Shown: piece by piece, positions 24,693-34,126 of the stretch
Numbering within the stretch: position 1 is the first letter of the stretch
Layout: each line of letters opens with the position of its first letter
NCBI GenBank assembly: GCA_029246985.1
Contig: JAQWMC010000024.1
Location: 1 to 40,054 of the forward strand
Direction: 5' to 3'
Source: Pirellulales bacterium
Lineage (GTDB): Bacteria; Planctomycetota; Planctomycetia; Pirellulales; UBA1268
Length of the DNA: 40,054 nucleotides
Translations under genes and position numbers: made by a program
The notes under the pieces: model-generated
The model's database searches: none
What the model saw: only the letters and a program-made list of their open reading frames with translations
Told to the model about the DNA's origin: nothing

Positions 24693-26390
24693 TTAGGGGT
24701 TGTCCGTAGGCGAAATCTGAGGACTGCCAAGTGTGCCAATGAAACGAGCCGTGCGTAGAGTGATTGGCTCGAGCGTAACACTCTCGCCGATGTTTCCGGC
24801 TGCATCAGGCATCTCAATTCGAACAAATACACGACTTGGGAGCGAGCGATGTGGCTTCCAATTGAAGGTGCCGTTGGTAGCTTGGTCCGTCGCTATCGTG
24901 GCCCAGGGACCAGTTTTATGAGGAGAATATGATAGCCGAACACTGTTTGGAATTGCCAAGGGATCTTCAAAAGTATATCGAATATCGAAAGCATCAGAGT
25001 CATTTCCATCAACCATGGCCACGTCAAGGCTCGTGACTTGTGGTGGCGTTGTGTCGATTCCAATCCAGGTTGATGGTGATTCACCTGCCCGAGGGGAGAT
25101 TGGAGAGCCAGGGAGATCTCTGACAATTTCCAGACGACATCCAAAGAGGCCTTCCCCCTCGAATTCAACATCAATAGGACTTGCAGTGTCTTCGTCAACT
25201 GCGATTCGCTCCCACGAGTGGCCACCATCTCGAGTGCTCCAAAGTTCGACTCGGAAAGGACCTTGCATGTCTTCAGGTACATCAAAACTGTACTCCCAGC
25301 TAAAACTTTGTACTCGCATGAGATGGAGCGGGCTGCCTTGGTATTGCGCTACAAGTCCAGTTTCCGGATTTTGTGAAGAGTTCGGTTTCCGAAGCTTGTC
25401 CTCTATGGCGTCTGCGAGTGTTGGTGAGGAAATTGTGAGGAGGGGGGCCGTGGAATCTCCTTCATCATTACGTTCTTGTGTAGTTCTGGCTTGGGTAGGT
25501 GAATGTTGAGCGTAGGTAACAGGTTCCCCGCCTGACCACGAATTGCCAGGAGTTGGTTGCCAACCCACACCTGTGGTAACCGTTTCTGAGATCGGGTTCT
25601 TCATGACTACAGATTGGGGCTGGCGATTGGATCTGGCAAGTGGTGACGGAAGTGCAGGTGCAATAATTTCATTTGCAAGATCAGATTGAGATACGTTTGG
25701 ATCAGTAGATAACATCGAGAATTGCTTCGTTGTGCGGTGACCAGCACTATCTGCAACAGAGATTTTTACAGTCAATTCATCAACTTCTTGTCCAGCCCAC
25801 CAGATTTCTTCACCAATAAGATGCGCCGGTGAACTTCTTGAAAGAACGGGCTCGGTGGCAATTGATTTCCAGTCGCCACTTGTTTGCCGGTATTGGAAGA
25901 GAATCGAATCCACATTAATTGAGTCGTCTGCTGCAGCATAGCGGCAAACGATTTCGCCATCTGCTCCTTTCCACACGCGACCAGAGAGTCGGGGAGCTGC
26001 GGCATCAACAAGAACTCGTGCATCAGGCCCCTCACCACCTCGGGCTCTATTCTTTTGGTCAATTGCACGAATACGAAACCAATATTCACCATCAGTGTTC
26101 GCTTCAAATGGGATGGATGAATTTGGCGGTGAAGTCGAACCTGCTGGTGTCCAAGTAAGCCCGAAATCAGTTGAGACACTCATTTCCACCTGCTGCGCTT
26201 GGGCATCCGGTGTTGCCGGCTTAGGCAGCCGGAAGGGTATTGCAAATTGGCGCTGGGTGGTGCGAACAAGCTCTGGTAACCTCGCTGAGTTCCCTGACGT
26301 CGTTGCTGAAAAGGCTTCAGAAAAGCCAGCTACGAGGCAGAGAAAGAGGAATAGCAAAGCGTTTAAGCGAAATGTATTCATAGACTTCAT
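24693..26390 (-). CDS. Secreted protein of four beta-sandwich-like modules
   Basis: A 565-residue exported protein with a signal peptide (NALLFLFLCLVAGFSEAFSA). Four related units can be picked out by a recurring 'signal-value-frame' pattern: SVSTDFGLTWTPAG...YWFRIRAID, FQYRQTSGDWKSI...VKISVADSAGH, ELWSTRDGGHSWERI...CRLEIVRD, LSYSPHKTGPWATI...VRIEMPDAAGN. Each ends in a strand with R/K and D like fibronectin or sialidase-neighbour folds. A polar linker of about 130 residues splits the second and third. No catalytic motif is seen; surface binding or scaffolding is the most that can be inferred. ATG at 26390 follows GGAAAG; the longer frame to 26471 is less likely. Confidence 0.7.
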   Translation of the reverse strand: MKSMNTFRLNALLFLFLCLVAGFSEAFSATTSGNSARLPELVRTTQRQFAIPFRLPKPATPDAQAQQVEMSVSTDFGLTWTPAGSTSPPNSSIPFEANTDGEYWFRIRAIDQKNRARGGEGPDARVLVDAAAPRLSGRVWKGADGEIVCRYAAADDSINVDSILFQYRQTSGDWKSIATEPVLSRSSPAHLIGEEIWWAGQEVDELTVKISVADSAGHRTTKQFSMLSTDPNVSQSDLANEIIAPALPSPLARSNRQPQSVVMKNPISETVTTGVGWQPTPGNSWSGGEPVTYAQHSPTQARTTQERNDEGDSTAPLLTISSPTLADAIEDKLRKPNSSQNPETGLVAQYQGSPLHLMRVQSFSWEYSFDVPEDMQGPFRVELWSTRDGGHSWERIAVDEDTASPIDVEFEGEGLFGCRLEIVRDLPGSPISPRAGESPSTWIGIDTTPPQVTSLDVAMVDGNDSDAFDIRYTFEDPLAIPNSVRLSYSPHKTGPWATIATDQATNGTFNWKPHRSLPSRVFVRIEMPDAAGNIGESVTLEPITLRTARFIGTLGSPQISPTDNP

Positions 26391-26682
26391 GAATCTTTCC
26401 AAATCTCCGTACATTGACCTCACAATCGATATCGGCCATTTGTTTCCGAAAATCGTGCTTTTCCGATACAACAGAATTGGTTCATGGGCTTAAACGCACA
26501 ATACGTCGTTCAACTTCGCGGCTCGCGAAAACAGGGCTATTGAAGCGAGCGACGGAAGAAGGGTGGCCTGCGGTGGCCTGAGGCGACGAAAAGATATAGG
26601 TAGATTCATTTCTCTGCGAATTCGAGGTGAAAGGCCACGATTTCCAATTCAAAGACAGCTTTTGAGAGGAAGGCAGGTAACT

Positions 26683-26979
26683 TTGGTCCCGTTGCTGATC
26701 AATTCATTGATCCTTCTGGCTGTCGTCGCCTGTGGGATCGTTGTTATCGTTCTGATCCGTGAAAAACTCCGTGGAACTGGTGCGGGTCGTGGCGATTGCG
26801 ACGAAACGTGGGAGCAAACACTCACGGAATATAAAAAACTGCGGGATAGAGGTGTGCTGGAAGAAGATGAATACCGAAGAATAAGAACACTCGGTGATCC
26901 TTTTTCAAAGGTGGCCGGGAATTTACCCGAGACGTCATCCATAACAACGTGGGTGACAGGAGAGGACAGGAGGAAGTAA
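26683..26979 (+). CDS. Small SHOCT-like membrane protein
   Basis: About 98 residues from a TTG start at 26683 (AGGAAGG lies eight bases upstream). It has one N-terminal helix (about 5-27), a short basic linker, and a segment at about 46-72 (TLTEYKKLRDRGVLEEDEYRRIR) that looks like the SHOCT motif, a short oligomerising helix pair found at the C-end of many small proteins. The function is unknown. Its stop is four bases from the clpX start, so they are probably one transcript. A longer in-frame start (26563) adds an Arg-rich stretch that is not protein-like. Confidence 0.55.
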   Translation: MVPLLINSLILLAVVACGIVVIVLIREKLRGTGAGRGDCDETWEQTLTEYKKLRDRGVLEEDEYRRIRTLGDPFSKVAGNLPETSSITTWVTGEDRRK

Positions 26980-26983
26980 ATAG

Positions 26984-28273
26984 ATGCCGACCGGAAAAGA
27001 CGGGAATGGAATTGGACGCCGGGGGGCCGGTGGCACAACGAAGAAAAATGCCTTCTGTTCGTTTTGTAGAAAAAGCTACCGGGATGTCGGACCGCTGGTT
27101 GAAGGACCAGGTGATGTCTACATCTGTGGCGAATGCATTGAGTTGTGTCAATCAATTCTCGATCAAGAGAAGCGTAGAAGAGGAACGAGCAAGCAACTCT
27201 TTACGTCTATTCCGTCACCACGAGAGATTGTCGGGCATCTCGATCAGTATGTTATCGGGCAACATCATGCGAAGCGAGTTCTTTCTGTAGCAGTGCACAG
27301 CCATTACAAGCGGCTGATGATTGGAGCAGAGGGTGGTGACGTTGATGTTGAAAAATCAAATATTTTACTGATGGGTCCAACGGGCTGTGGAAAGACTCTT
27401 CTTGCGAAGACACTTGCAAAAATTCTTGATGTCCCATTTGCCATTGGTGATGCGACTACCCTGACAGAAGCTGGTTATGTCGGTGAAGATGTAGAAAACC
27501 TTTTACTGAAGCTTCTCAGCGCAGCTGATTTTGATGTGGAAGCTGCTCAGAGGGGTGTTTTGTATATCGATGAAATCGATAAGATCGGGAAAACGAGTCA
27601 AAACGTCTCTATTACCCGCGATGTCTCGGGAGAGGGTGTCCAGCAGGCACTTTTGAAAATGCTGGAGGGAACAGTAGCAAATGTGCCACCGCAGGGCGGC
27701 CGGAAGCATCCCGAGCAGCAGTACCTGCAGATAGACACCTCGAACATCTTGTTTATCTGCGGCGGAACTTTTGTTGGCATGGACAAGATTATCGCTGGGC
27801 GTCTTGGCAAGCGAACCATTGGTTTCGGTCAGTCGAATAGCGTAGAAGCAGAGGCAGGCTTGGCGGAGTTGCTCCCGCAGATTGATTCCGACGACATCTT
27901 GGAGTTTGGCCTGATACCAGAACTTGTTGGCCGACTGCCTGTGATTTCTTCACTTGGGCCGTTAAGTGCAGAGGCCCTCGTTCGAGTTCTCCTCGAACCT
28001 CGGAACGCACTAGTGAAGCAATATCAGAAGCTCTTCGAGATGGAGAGTTGCAAGCTTGAATTTACTGATGACGCTTTGTTAGCTATTGCCCGACGGGCCC
28101 TCAAGAAAGAAACCGGAGCTCGAGGTCTGCGCTCAATCATGGAAGATGTGATGCTCGATGTGATGTTCGATCTCCCTGATAACACGGGAAGTAGCTACCT
28201 CATCGAAGCAGGGCATGTTGATGAAAAACAGCCAATTCTTCCAGTTCCAGCAGCGCGGCCGAAGAGTGCGTAG
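26984..28273 (+). CDS. clpX: ATP-dependent Clp protease ATPase subunit ClpX
   Basis: AAA+ unfoldase that feeds substrates to ClpP. The 429-residue protein has the zinc-binding N-domain with C25, C28, C48 and C51, Walker A GPTGCGKT at 131-138, Walker B VLYIDEID near 192-199, the pore-loop region [14 protein letters not shown], and the ClpP-contact IGF loop (TIGFGQ). The C-terminal small domain ([19 protein letters not shown]) is intact. No clpP gene lies next to it. It is preceded by an AGGAGGAAGTAAATAG ribosome site and converges with the aminotransferase gene (eight-base gap). Confidence 0.96.
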   Translation: MPTGKDGNGIGRRGAGGTTKKNAFCSFCRKSYRDVGPLVEGPGDVYICGECIELCQSILDQEKRRRGTSKQLFTSIPSPREIVGHLDQYVIGQHHAKRVLSVAVHSHYKRLMIGAEGGDVDVEKSNILLMGPTGCGKTLLAKTLAKILDVPFAIGDATTLTEAGYVGEDVENLLLKLLSAADFDVEAAQRGVLYIDEIDKIGKTSQNVSITRDVSGEGVQQALLKMLEGTVANVPPQGGRKHPEQQYLQIDTSNILFICGGTFVGMDKIIAGRLGKRTIGFGQSNSVEAEAGLAELLPQIDSDDILEFGLIPELVGRLPVISSLGPLSAEALVRVLLEPRNALVKQYQKLFEMESCKLEFTDDALLAIARRALKKETGARGLRSIMEDVMLDVMFDLPDNTGSSYLIEAGHVDEKQPILPVPAARPKSA

Positions 28274-28281
28274 TCGGCTTG

Positions 28282-29415
28282 TTAGTGACTGTCTGCAAGT
28301 CGAATAAGGGCTTCAATCCCTCGCTCAAGCATGTCGTCAGAAACTGTATATGAAATACGGAAGTGAGTGTCGGCACGACCAAATACGGTGCCCGGCACAA
28401 TAAGTAGTTGCTCTTGCTTCACAGCGAGCTCCGCAAATTGCTCGGCAGAACTACCAGGAGTTTTTGGGTATAGGTAGAAAGCTCCATCGGGATGTGTGAA
28501 GTCATAGTGGTCACGCAGGCCCTCGACTAGGCGGTCCCTTTTTCTTCGGCATGCGTCGAACGACTCTGTCATGTCGCAATCAGCTGCTGCAAGAGCAGCC
28601 CATTGCCCTGCTTGAGGCGAACAGACAAACGTGTATTGTTGCAGCGTAATGCAGGCATCAATGATTTCTGGCGGACCGTGCATGTAACCAACTCGCCACC
28701 CGGTCATAGCGTGAGATTTTGAAAATCCGTCAAGGATGATAGAGTTTTCGCTAAATGTTGCAGCTGAAGAAAAAGGGTGGTCGTAACAGAAGCCCCGATA
28801 AAGCTCGTCGCTAATAAGCGTCACATTATGCTCGTCTGTCAGATCAGCCAGTCGCTTCAATGTTTCGGATGAAACCACTTTTCCAGTCGGATTGTTTGGG
28901 CTGTTCAGCAGCACAGCGCGAGTCTTTGGCCCGATACGAGCCGTAACTGCATCTATGTCTATCTCAAAGGTCGGAGATAGATCGATCGCCACACAATGCC
29001 CTCCAAAGAATTCAATAAGCGGTCGGTACATGACGAACGCTGGCTCGAAAATGATGACCTCATCACCCGGGTCGATGAGTGCCATAAGTGCTAAGACTAA
29101 TGCTCCACTCGTGCCGCTCGTGATACAGAATGCTCGATCGGTGTGCCCAAGCTGCTCTCGGACCTCGCTCGAAATGCGTGAACGAAGTTCGGGTATTCCT
29201 TGAGTGACTGTGTATCCGTTTTTACCACTCATCATTGCGTCGTAGGCTGCGTTACAAGCTGCCTCTGGCATTGCAAAGTCAGGCTGGCCAATGGAGAGGT
29301 TGATCGGGTCGTCGAGTGTCCGCATTAACTCGAAGACACGCCTGATCCCAGACGAGTCAAAACGGGCTGCCCGGCGAGAAATAGCGGGTCGTTGACTCCC
29401 GGAAGAATCTTTCAC
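28282..29415 (-). CDS. Class I/II pyridoxal-phosphate aminotransferase
   Basis: PLP enzyme of the aspartate aminotransferase fold, 377 residues, cytoplasmic. The key residues are visible: N175 in SPNNPTGK, D203 and Y206 in SDELY, the PLP lysine K233 in GFSKSHAMTGWR, and the substrate Arg in HFRISYT near the end. The exact amino acid substrate cannot be read from the sequence; aspartate or an aromatic substrate are likely in this group. The start is GTG at 29415, with a weak ribosome site, six bases after the stop of the upstream thioredoxin-like gene, so they probably share a transcript. Confidence 0.88.
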   Translation of the reverse strand: MKDSSGSQRPAISRRAARFDSSGIRRVFELMRTLDDPINLSIGQPDFAMPEAACNAAYDAMMSGKNGYTVTQGIPELRSRISSEVREQLGHTDRAFCITSGTSGALVLALMALIDPGDEVIIFEPAFVMYRPLIEFFGGHCVAIDLSPTFEIDIDAVTARIGPKTRAVLLNSPNNPTGKVVSSETLKRLADLTDEHNVTLISDELYRGFCYDHPFSSAATFSENSIILDGFSKSHAMTGWRVGYMHGPPEIIDACITLQQYTFVCSPQAGQWAALAAADCDMTESFDACRRKRDRLVEGLRDHYDFTHPDGAFYLYPKTPGSSAEQFAELAVKQEQLLIVPGTVFGRADTHFRISYTVSDDMLERGIEALIRLADSH

Positions 29416-29421
29416 CGAAGA

Positions 29422-30597
29422 TCAACTGCCTCCCCCCGGAGAATCCTTGAACAGCTCATCGAGTAGTTCGCCGAGTCGCTCACCACGAGCATTGAGGCTC
29501 ACGACGTTGCCGTCTTTGCCAATAAGAATGACCGTAGGAATGCCACTGATGCCATAGTATGAAGCAAGTGGGTGTTGCCACCCAGATCCTTCCGAAGGCT
29601 CAAATAGAATGGGCCATGGGATTTTTCTCTCAGTAACAAATTTTTCAAGTGCTTCACGTTCTTGGTCCAAGCTAATTCCAACGACTTCAAAGCCCTGGGA
29701 ATGGTACTTTTCATATTGCTCTAAAACGTTCGGTATTTCTGCAATACAAGGGCCGCACCAAGTTGCCCAGAAATCAACCAGAACAATTTTTCCACCGAGT
29801 GTGCTCTGGTCGAATGGTTGCCCGTTGAGCAGGGTCCCAGTGATCTTCATGGGGTTTCCAGGAAGAGAGAGCCGACGGAGTGTCCCCTGAAAACTTTCCG
29901 CCATCTGCCGAATACTCTCGTTTTTACTCTTCGCAAAAATAGGTCCGAATGTTTCGTAGGCTTGCTTTGATAATTCTTCACCACCAGGCATTTGCTCAAA
30001 GGCACTTGCGAGTTGCATTGCAAGACCAGCAGTCGCGGTGTCATCTGGGTTGGCCGTTAGGAGTTCACCTGCTTGTTTGATTATCGCAGGTGCTTTCTCA
30101 ACGTCTCGTTTCGTGAAAAGTTCTTGTGCCTGCTGCACTAGTAGTAACCGTTTTGCCTCGACGGCCAGGGTAGGGGAGGGCCCTTCGATCAGGCTTTTGG
30201 CGAATGTCTGTAGGTCTGAAGAGGCGGCGGTATTACCAAGTCGGCTGAGCATCATGAGGCTTTGAAGTTTCGCTGTCGCGGCCTCATCGAAAAGTTCATC
30301 GGAATTCTTGAGTTGCGAGAGTGCTCTGTCGGCAGCTTCCACTGTGGCTGTTGCAATGGCTTGCATAGATTTCATCATTTCTTCACGTGATGTCGGCTGT
30401 GCAGCGCTTTTCCTTATTGTTCGAATGTAGTCCAGCATCTCCTCGGGAGTTCCTTTTGGAACAGGAGGGATTTCTGAGCTGGTGGCTTCGCTTTGATTGG
30501 CAGTTCCTGGTTCAGCGGAAAAGGCCAACGTGCTGAAATTTCCTGAAAAAAGCAGCAAGAAAAGTGAAATACCAAGTGCGGTGAAAAAACGAACCAT
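29422..30597 (-). CDS. Exported TlpA/ResA-like thioredoxin protein
   Basis: A 391-residue protein with a signal sequence (FFTALGISLFLLLFSGNFSTLAFSA), then a long helical N-terminal region (about 30-240) rich in Ala, Glu and Lys. A C-terminal thioredoxin domain of the TlpA type follows, with the redox motif C281-G-P-C284 in FWATWCGPC and the later cis-Pro region GISGIPT. Such proteins reduce disulfides outside the cytoplasm. The helical region is not a domain I can name. ATG at 30597 follows AAGAGG; the frame extends to 30669 without a signal peptide. The substrate is unknown. Confidence 0.85.
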   Translation of the reverse strand: MVRFFTALGISLFLLLFSGNFSTLAFSAEPGTANQSEATSSEIPPVPKGTPEEMLDYIRTIRKSAAQPTSREEMMKSMQAIATATVEAADRALSQLKNSDELFDEAATAKLQSLMMLSRLGNTAASSDLQTFAKSLIEGPSPTLAVEAKRLLLVQQAQELFTKRDVEKAPAIIKQAGELLTANPDDTATAGLAMQLASAFEQMPGGEELSKQAYETFGPIFAKSKNESIRQMAESFQGTLRRLSLPGNPMKITGTLLNGQPFDQSTLGGKIVLVDFWATWCGPCIAEIPNVLEQYEKYHSQGFEVVGISLDQEREALEKFVTERKIPWPILFEPSEGSGWQHPLASYYGISGIPTVILIGKDGNVVSLNARGERLGELLDELFKDSPGGGS

Positions 30598-30743
30598 CAG
30601 GGGAGCCTCTTCTGAGTCTGGAAGTGGTTGCTGAGCAATAAAGGACTGGCAGGATGCTAATCCCGACATGGTGCAGCCTACTATGAGACATACCGCTTCG
30701 GCAATTGATAGCCAAAAGTTCGCCTTAGGGAGTTCGAAACAGC

Positions 30744-31865
30744 CTATTGGACAATAGTCCTCATGCGAACAAATCCGCTCTGTCCGGCCTCAAGAGGAGA
30801 TTCTAGCTGCCACGATATAGACGTTGTGCCATCAGCTGCCGGGGCTATTTTGATCTCAGAGGGAAGGTTGGCCGCAGGTGAGGACTCAATGAGTTTTAAA
30901 CGCTGTGGCAAGACATCCATAATCACAATGTCAGTGAGCGGCACGTCTCCCGAATTCAAAAAAGCAATTGTAAAGTCAATTTCTTCACCGACTCGTGCGG
31001 AATCACTTCCGGAGCGTTTGCACAGGGTCAATTCAGCCCGTCCTAAAGACTCAACTCGCAGTGTGGCGATTCCCTGACTTGCAGAAGTAATATCAGCTTT
31101 TTGGTCATTGAAGACCGCGTTGGCCGCTGTGAGTCGTGTCCAGGCTATTGGGATATCAATGCCAACAGACTCGGCGACATGTTCTTTCTTGTCTGCAGAC
31201 TTCACATGTGTGTCGTAAACACGTTCACCAGCTTTTGCCTGACCGAGGGATTGGTTCGGTAGCATCGCAGTATCGACGCCAAGTGGCCCTGAACGTTCTT
31301 CGACGGCCAGGCCGTATTTTGATTTTCGTGCCATCTGCAGGCTTGTTAGCTGAGCTGCATTACCTGGCGGTTGAAGAATAGTCTGGCTGGCGAGGCTTTT
31401 GTCACTGGAAACTCCAGCAGGTCCCAGAGGGACCGATTCCTCGTGGAGCCGTGTCACGTTTCGGACGCTTCCGAAACGAGGTGCATAGATGCATTCACAG
31501 TTTGTGCGTGCGATACGTGACGATCTTGCAGCGTTGATGTCGTTTAGGTCGGAATCCTCATCTCTTCGATAGCGAGCCACTGTGTCGCCAGCCGAGAGGC
31601 CTTCTATGCCCGTGCGGCCAACGGGATATGCGGAGTCTCTTCCGTCTCCCCCATTGCAAATAAGTGGGGGAAGGATTGGCGGAAGGTACATGATATTCGT
31701 ACGACTGGGATATGCCGTGCACTCACAAGACTCTGCGTGGAACGATGGGGTCTCCTGTAACGGCGTAGCGGCAAAAAGCTGGAAGTTCACAAGTCCAGTA
31801 CAGGAAAAAAAAGTGACAACTATTTTTTGTATGGATCGTGCGTGATGTCGATACAAAAAAAACAT
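30744..31865 (-). CDS. Exported protein with C-terminal DUF11-like domain
   Basis: A 373-residue protein with an N-terminal hydrophobic segment (about 14-34) and two Cys-rich stretches (ESCECTAYPS near 45, NCECIYAP near 122). A long polar middle follows, and then a C-terminal DUF11-like beta domain from about residue 275 (GSDSARVGEEIDFTIAFLNSGDVPLTDIVIMDVLP). DUF11 domains are common in large cell-surface proteins; this one carries a single copy. The start ATG follows CAGGAATACCA. It is the last of three genes on this strand. Confidence 0.7.
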   Translation of the reverse strand: MFFLYRHHARSIQKIVVTFFSCTGLVNFQLFAATPLQETPSFHAESCECTAYPSRTNIMYLPPILPPLICNGGDGRDSAYPVGRTGIEGLSAGDTVARYRRDEDSDLNDINAARSSRIARTNCECIYAPRFGSVRNVTRLHEESVPLGPAGVSSDKSLASQTILQPPGNAAQLTSLQMARKSKYGLAVEERSGPLGVDTAMLPNQSLGQAKAGERVYDTHVKSADKKEHVAESVGIDIPIAWTRLTAANAVFNDQKADITSASQGIATLRVESLGRAELTLCKRSGSDSARVGEEIDFTIAFLNSGDVPLTDIVIMDVLPQRLKLIESSPAANLPSEIKIAPAADGTTSISWQLESPLEAGQSGFVRMRTIVQ

Positions 31866-31882
31866 TGGTATTCCTGCGAGAA

Positions 31883-32545
31883 TTACAGAGGCAAGCGGTC
31901 GCCGATTCGCAATTCAGCTACTGGGGCACCAAGGGTGCTTGCAACTGCGAGGCAACTATCGCCCGGCTGGATATCAAACCACCTGTCCGCAAGAACGTCA
32001 GAAGCCTCCGGTTCATTTGAAACGTATACAACACGTTGTACATGGTTCCCCGAGAACGCCTCATCCAGATCATCTTCATCAATGACAATTTCGATCGGAA
32101 ATCGCCACTTTTGGCCGCGTGGTGTCACCAGTGGAGATAAAATACGGAGAGAAGGATAGAGCTCATCTGAAGGACGATGAGGCACTCCTGTAATCCTCAA
32201 CCGATAGCTGAGGCCAGGCAATAACCCGATCCTTAAGGGAAGTGCCTCCGATTGCGACCAGCCGGTTCTAGTTTGAATCGAAACAAGGAGGCCTTTCGGC
32301 CCTCTTAGTTCGACAGGTTGCTGGTACTGCCCTACTTCATCCAGACGGGGACCGAACTGCGGGGGGCGGTTACTGCCAATCGCTCCCGGTTCTGTCTTTA
32401 CGGCGATTGGTTTCCCCAACCGTGTTCCTTCAATGTCGCCAGCTTGGGCTACTGTCATTGAAAGGACCACCGTGGCAATCGCCGGCACTCCGCCGAAGTT
32501 CCGCAGCGCGGACCCTGTCTGGATGGAAGTATCAGTTTTGGACAT
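31883..32545 (-). CDS. Exported protein, paralogue of the upstream lipoprotein
   Basis: A 220-residue protein of unknown function. The N-terminus has a signal-like helix (AIATVVLSMTVAQA). From about residue 90 it shares a domain with the next gene upstream: PLRIGLLPGLSYRLRITGVPHRPSDELYPSL against DFPQGAIYRLKLTNIPGREGTELYPTLEV, then VIDEDDLDEAFSGNHVQRVVYVSNE against QLTDEDLDQVTTGNFVTKVVYLPD, and finally VASTLGAPVAELRIGD against SILAIIRIGN. The gene is 17 bases from the DUF11-like gene, consistent with an operon. Confidence 0.7.
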   Translation of the reverse strand: MSKTDTSIQTGSALRNFGGVPAIATVVLSMTVAQAGDIEGTRLGKPIAVKTEPGAIGSNRPPQFGPRLDEVGQYQQPVELRGPKGLLVSIQTRTGWSQSEALPLRIGLLPGLSYRLRITGVPHRPSDELYPSLRILSPLVTPRGQKWRFPIEIVIDEDDLDEAFSGNHVQRVVYVSNEPEASDVLADRWFDIQPGDSCLAVASTLGAPVAELRIGDRLPL

Positions 32546-32614
32546 AACTTGTGGTTAAGGTTCTTTTGGTCTATCGAACTGTCTATTGAGTGTTGGTCGC
32601 TGGTACAGAGTTTC

Positions 32615-33877
32615 TTAAAAAGCTTGTGGAGTTGGCGGGCAGGCACAGTCACGGTGGCCGCATCCCCGGCAAATGATTGCTGCTGCTGCCTCAGCATCTG
32701 GATCCGGGCCACCGTTATCAACCCAGCGGGTACGGTCTTTACGAGGTTGCTTGAGGCGAACCTGTGGAACATCCGAGCGTTCTGAGACGTATGCACGAGA
32801 CGCTGGTTTTGGATAGCTCAGCCCAGGCGCTTGTTGCACATGTAAGTTCAAATGTTTTGTTGGACCTGGAATGTTCGTTCTTGTGTGATTCGTAATCGTA
32901 TGTTTCTTCAGACCAGCTGGGCCACCCAGCGGTATGTGTGCAGGACCTGGAAGCCCAATGGGTGTACCTGTAATAGGCATTCCATAGCTTGGAGCTGTCA
33001 TGCCTGCCACAAAAGCGGGTGGTAGTTGTCCTGAAGTGTCACCACAGGGCAAGCCAAGAGGAATGCCTGCCGCGGTTTGCGAAATGCCACCGGTAGGTAC
33101 AGCTCCTTGCATTACGATGGATTCAAGATCTTTGTTACCAATTCGAATAATGGCGAGGATTGAGCCCCGACGATCAGCTTCGACGACAGGATCAATGCCT
33201 GGGTCAAGGCGTGTGCTTACGAGCGTTTCAACTCCGGCCACTGCAAGTTCCTGGTAGTCTGGATCAGGCAGATAAACAACTTTTGTGACAAAGTTACCAG
33301 TTGTCACTTGGTCGAGATCTTCGTCAGTAAGTTGAACAGGAACTGTGTTGTGCGCGATGAATGCAGCGGTTCTCGGTGTTGTGGGAGCGACTTCAAGCGT
33401 CGGATATAATTCTGTTCCTTCCCGGCCGGGGATATTTGTCAACTTCAGACGGTAGATTGCTCCTTGTGGGAAATCGTAGCGACCAGGGGTAACGAGTGGG
33501 GTTGAGTCAAACCCTCCCGCTGTAGCAATGTCCCAGCGAACCTGCATGCCATCCGGGCCCAAGAAGCCTAGCTGAGACATTGGTGGTCCGTTGACCACAA
33601 GTGGGGCCATACCGCCTGTCGCTAATGCGGAGACGCCGTTCTCTGACACGAACTCTTCGTATCCAACTGGGGCTATGATTCCAGGACCCGGACCATCAAC
33701 ACCAGGCCCTGGGTGGGCGAGCATCTGAGGAGGCGGCAAGACGTTTGTGTGTGGCTGAGCAGCAGTCCCAAGGCCGGCAATCCCTGAAAGAGGGGAATTT
33801 GCTGGGATGTGGCAGCCAGTAAGTGCTGTCACCAGCGAAAGCCCTATAAGTTTTCGAGCACAGATGTTGAATTTCAC
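32615..33877 (-). CDS. Lipoprotein with Pro/Gly-rich region and Cys-rich tail
   Basis: A 420-residue lipoprotein (lipobox LTGC near residue 22) of no recognised family. It has a Pro/Gly-rich stretch at about 50-75, a domain shared with the next gene downstream (about 105-260), a long Pro/Gly-rich segment, and a short Cys/His-rich end (CRGCGHRDCAC), which could bind a metal ion. The paralogy indicates an ancient duplication. ATG at 33877 lies head-to-head with the LolA-like gene, and the 250 bases between them should hold both promoters. Confidence 0.7.
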   Translation of the reverse strand: MKFNICARKLIGLSLVTALTGCHIPANSPLSGIAGLGTAAQPHTNVLPPPQMLAHPGPGVDGPGPGIIAPVGYEEFVSENGVSALATGGMAPLVVNGPPMSQLGFLGPDGMQVRWDIATAGGFDSTPLVTPGRYDFPQGAIYRLKLTNIPGREGTELYPTLEVAPTTPRTAAFIAHNTVPVQLTDEDLDQVTTGNFVTKVVYLPDPDYQELAVAGVETLVSTRLDPGIDPVVEADRRGSILAIIRIGNKDLESIVMQGAVPTGGISQTAAGIPLGLPCGDTSGQLPPAFVAGMTAPSYGMPITGTPIGLPGPAHIPLGGPAGLKKHTITNHTRTNIPGPTKHLNLHVQQAPGLSYPKPASRAYVSERSDVPQVRLKQPRKDRTRWVDNGGPDPDAEAAAAIICRGCGHRDCACPPTPQAF

Positions 33878-34126
33878 TTCAGAGTCTCCAGCCTTTGGGA
33901 ACCGGGTGGGTTGTTGCGTTTCTTGCTATTTCTGGGCAACCGAAAATTCGGCATGTGCCTTTCGTTTTCCATTTCATAGACTGCTGTTATTGCGACACCG
34001 GAACGTTCCTGTGTGCCGAATGTCAGTGCTTTGGCATACTTCGACTTTCCCGCACCGAAATCTTTGGAAAAACCCGTAGAAATCACGAAATTGGTAGATT
34101 TTGCCCTAAGTCCCAGGACGTTTGCA

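Noticed and set aside
26563-26682. Upstream extension of the SHOCT-like gene
   Set aside because: The added 40 residues are Arg-rich and look like translated non-coding DNA; a TTG with a good ribosome site lies further in.
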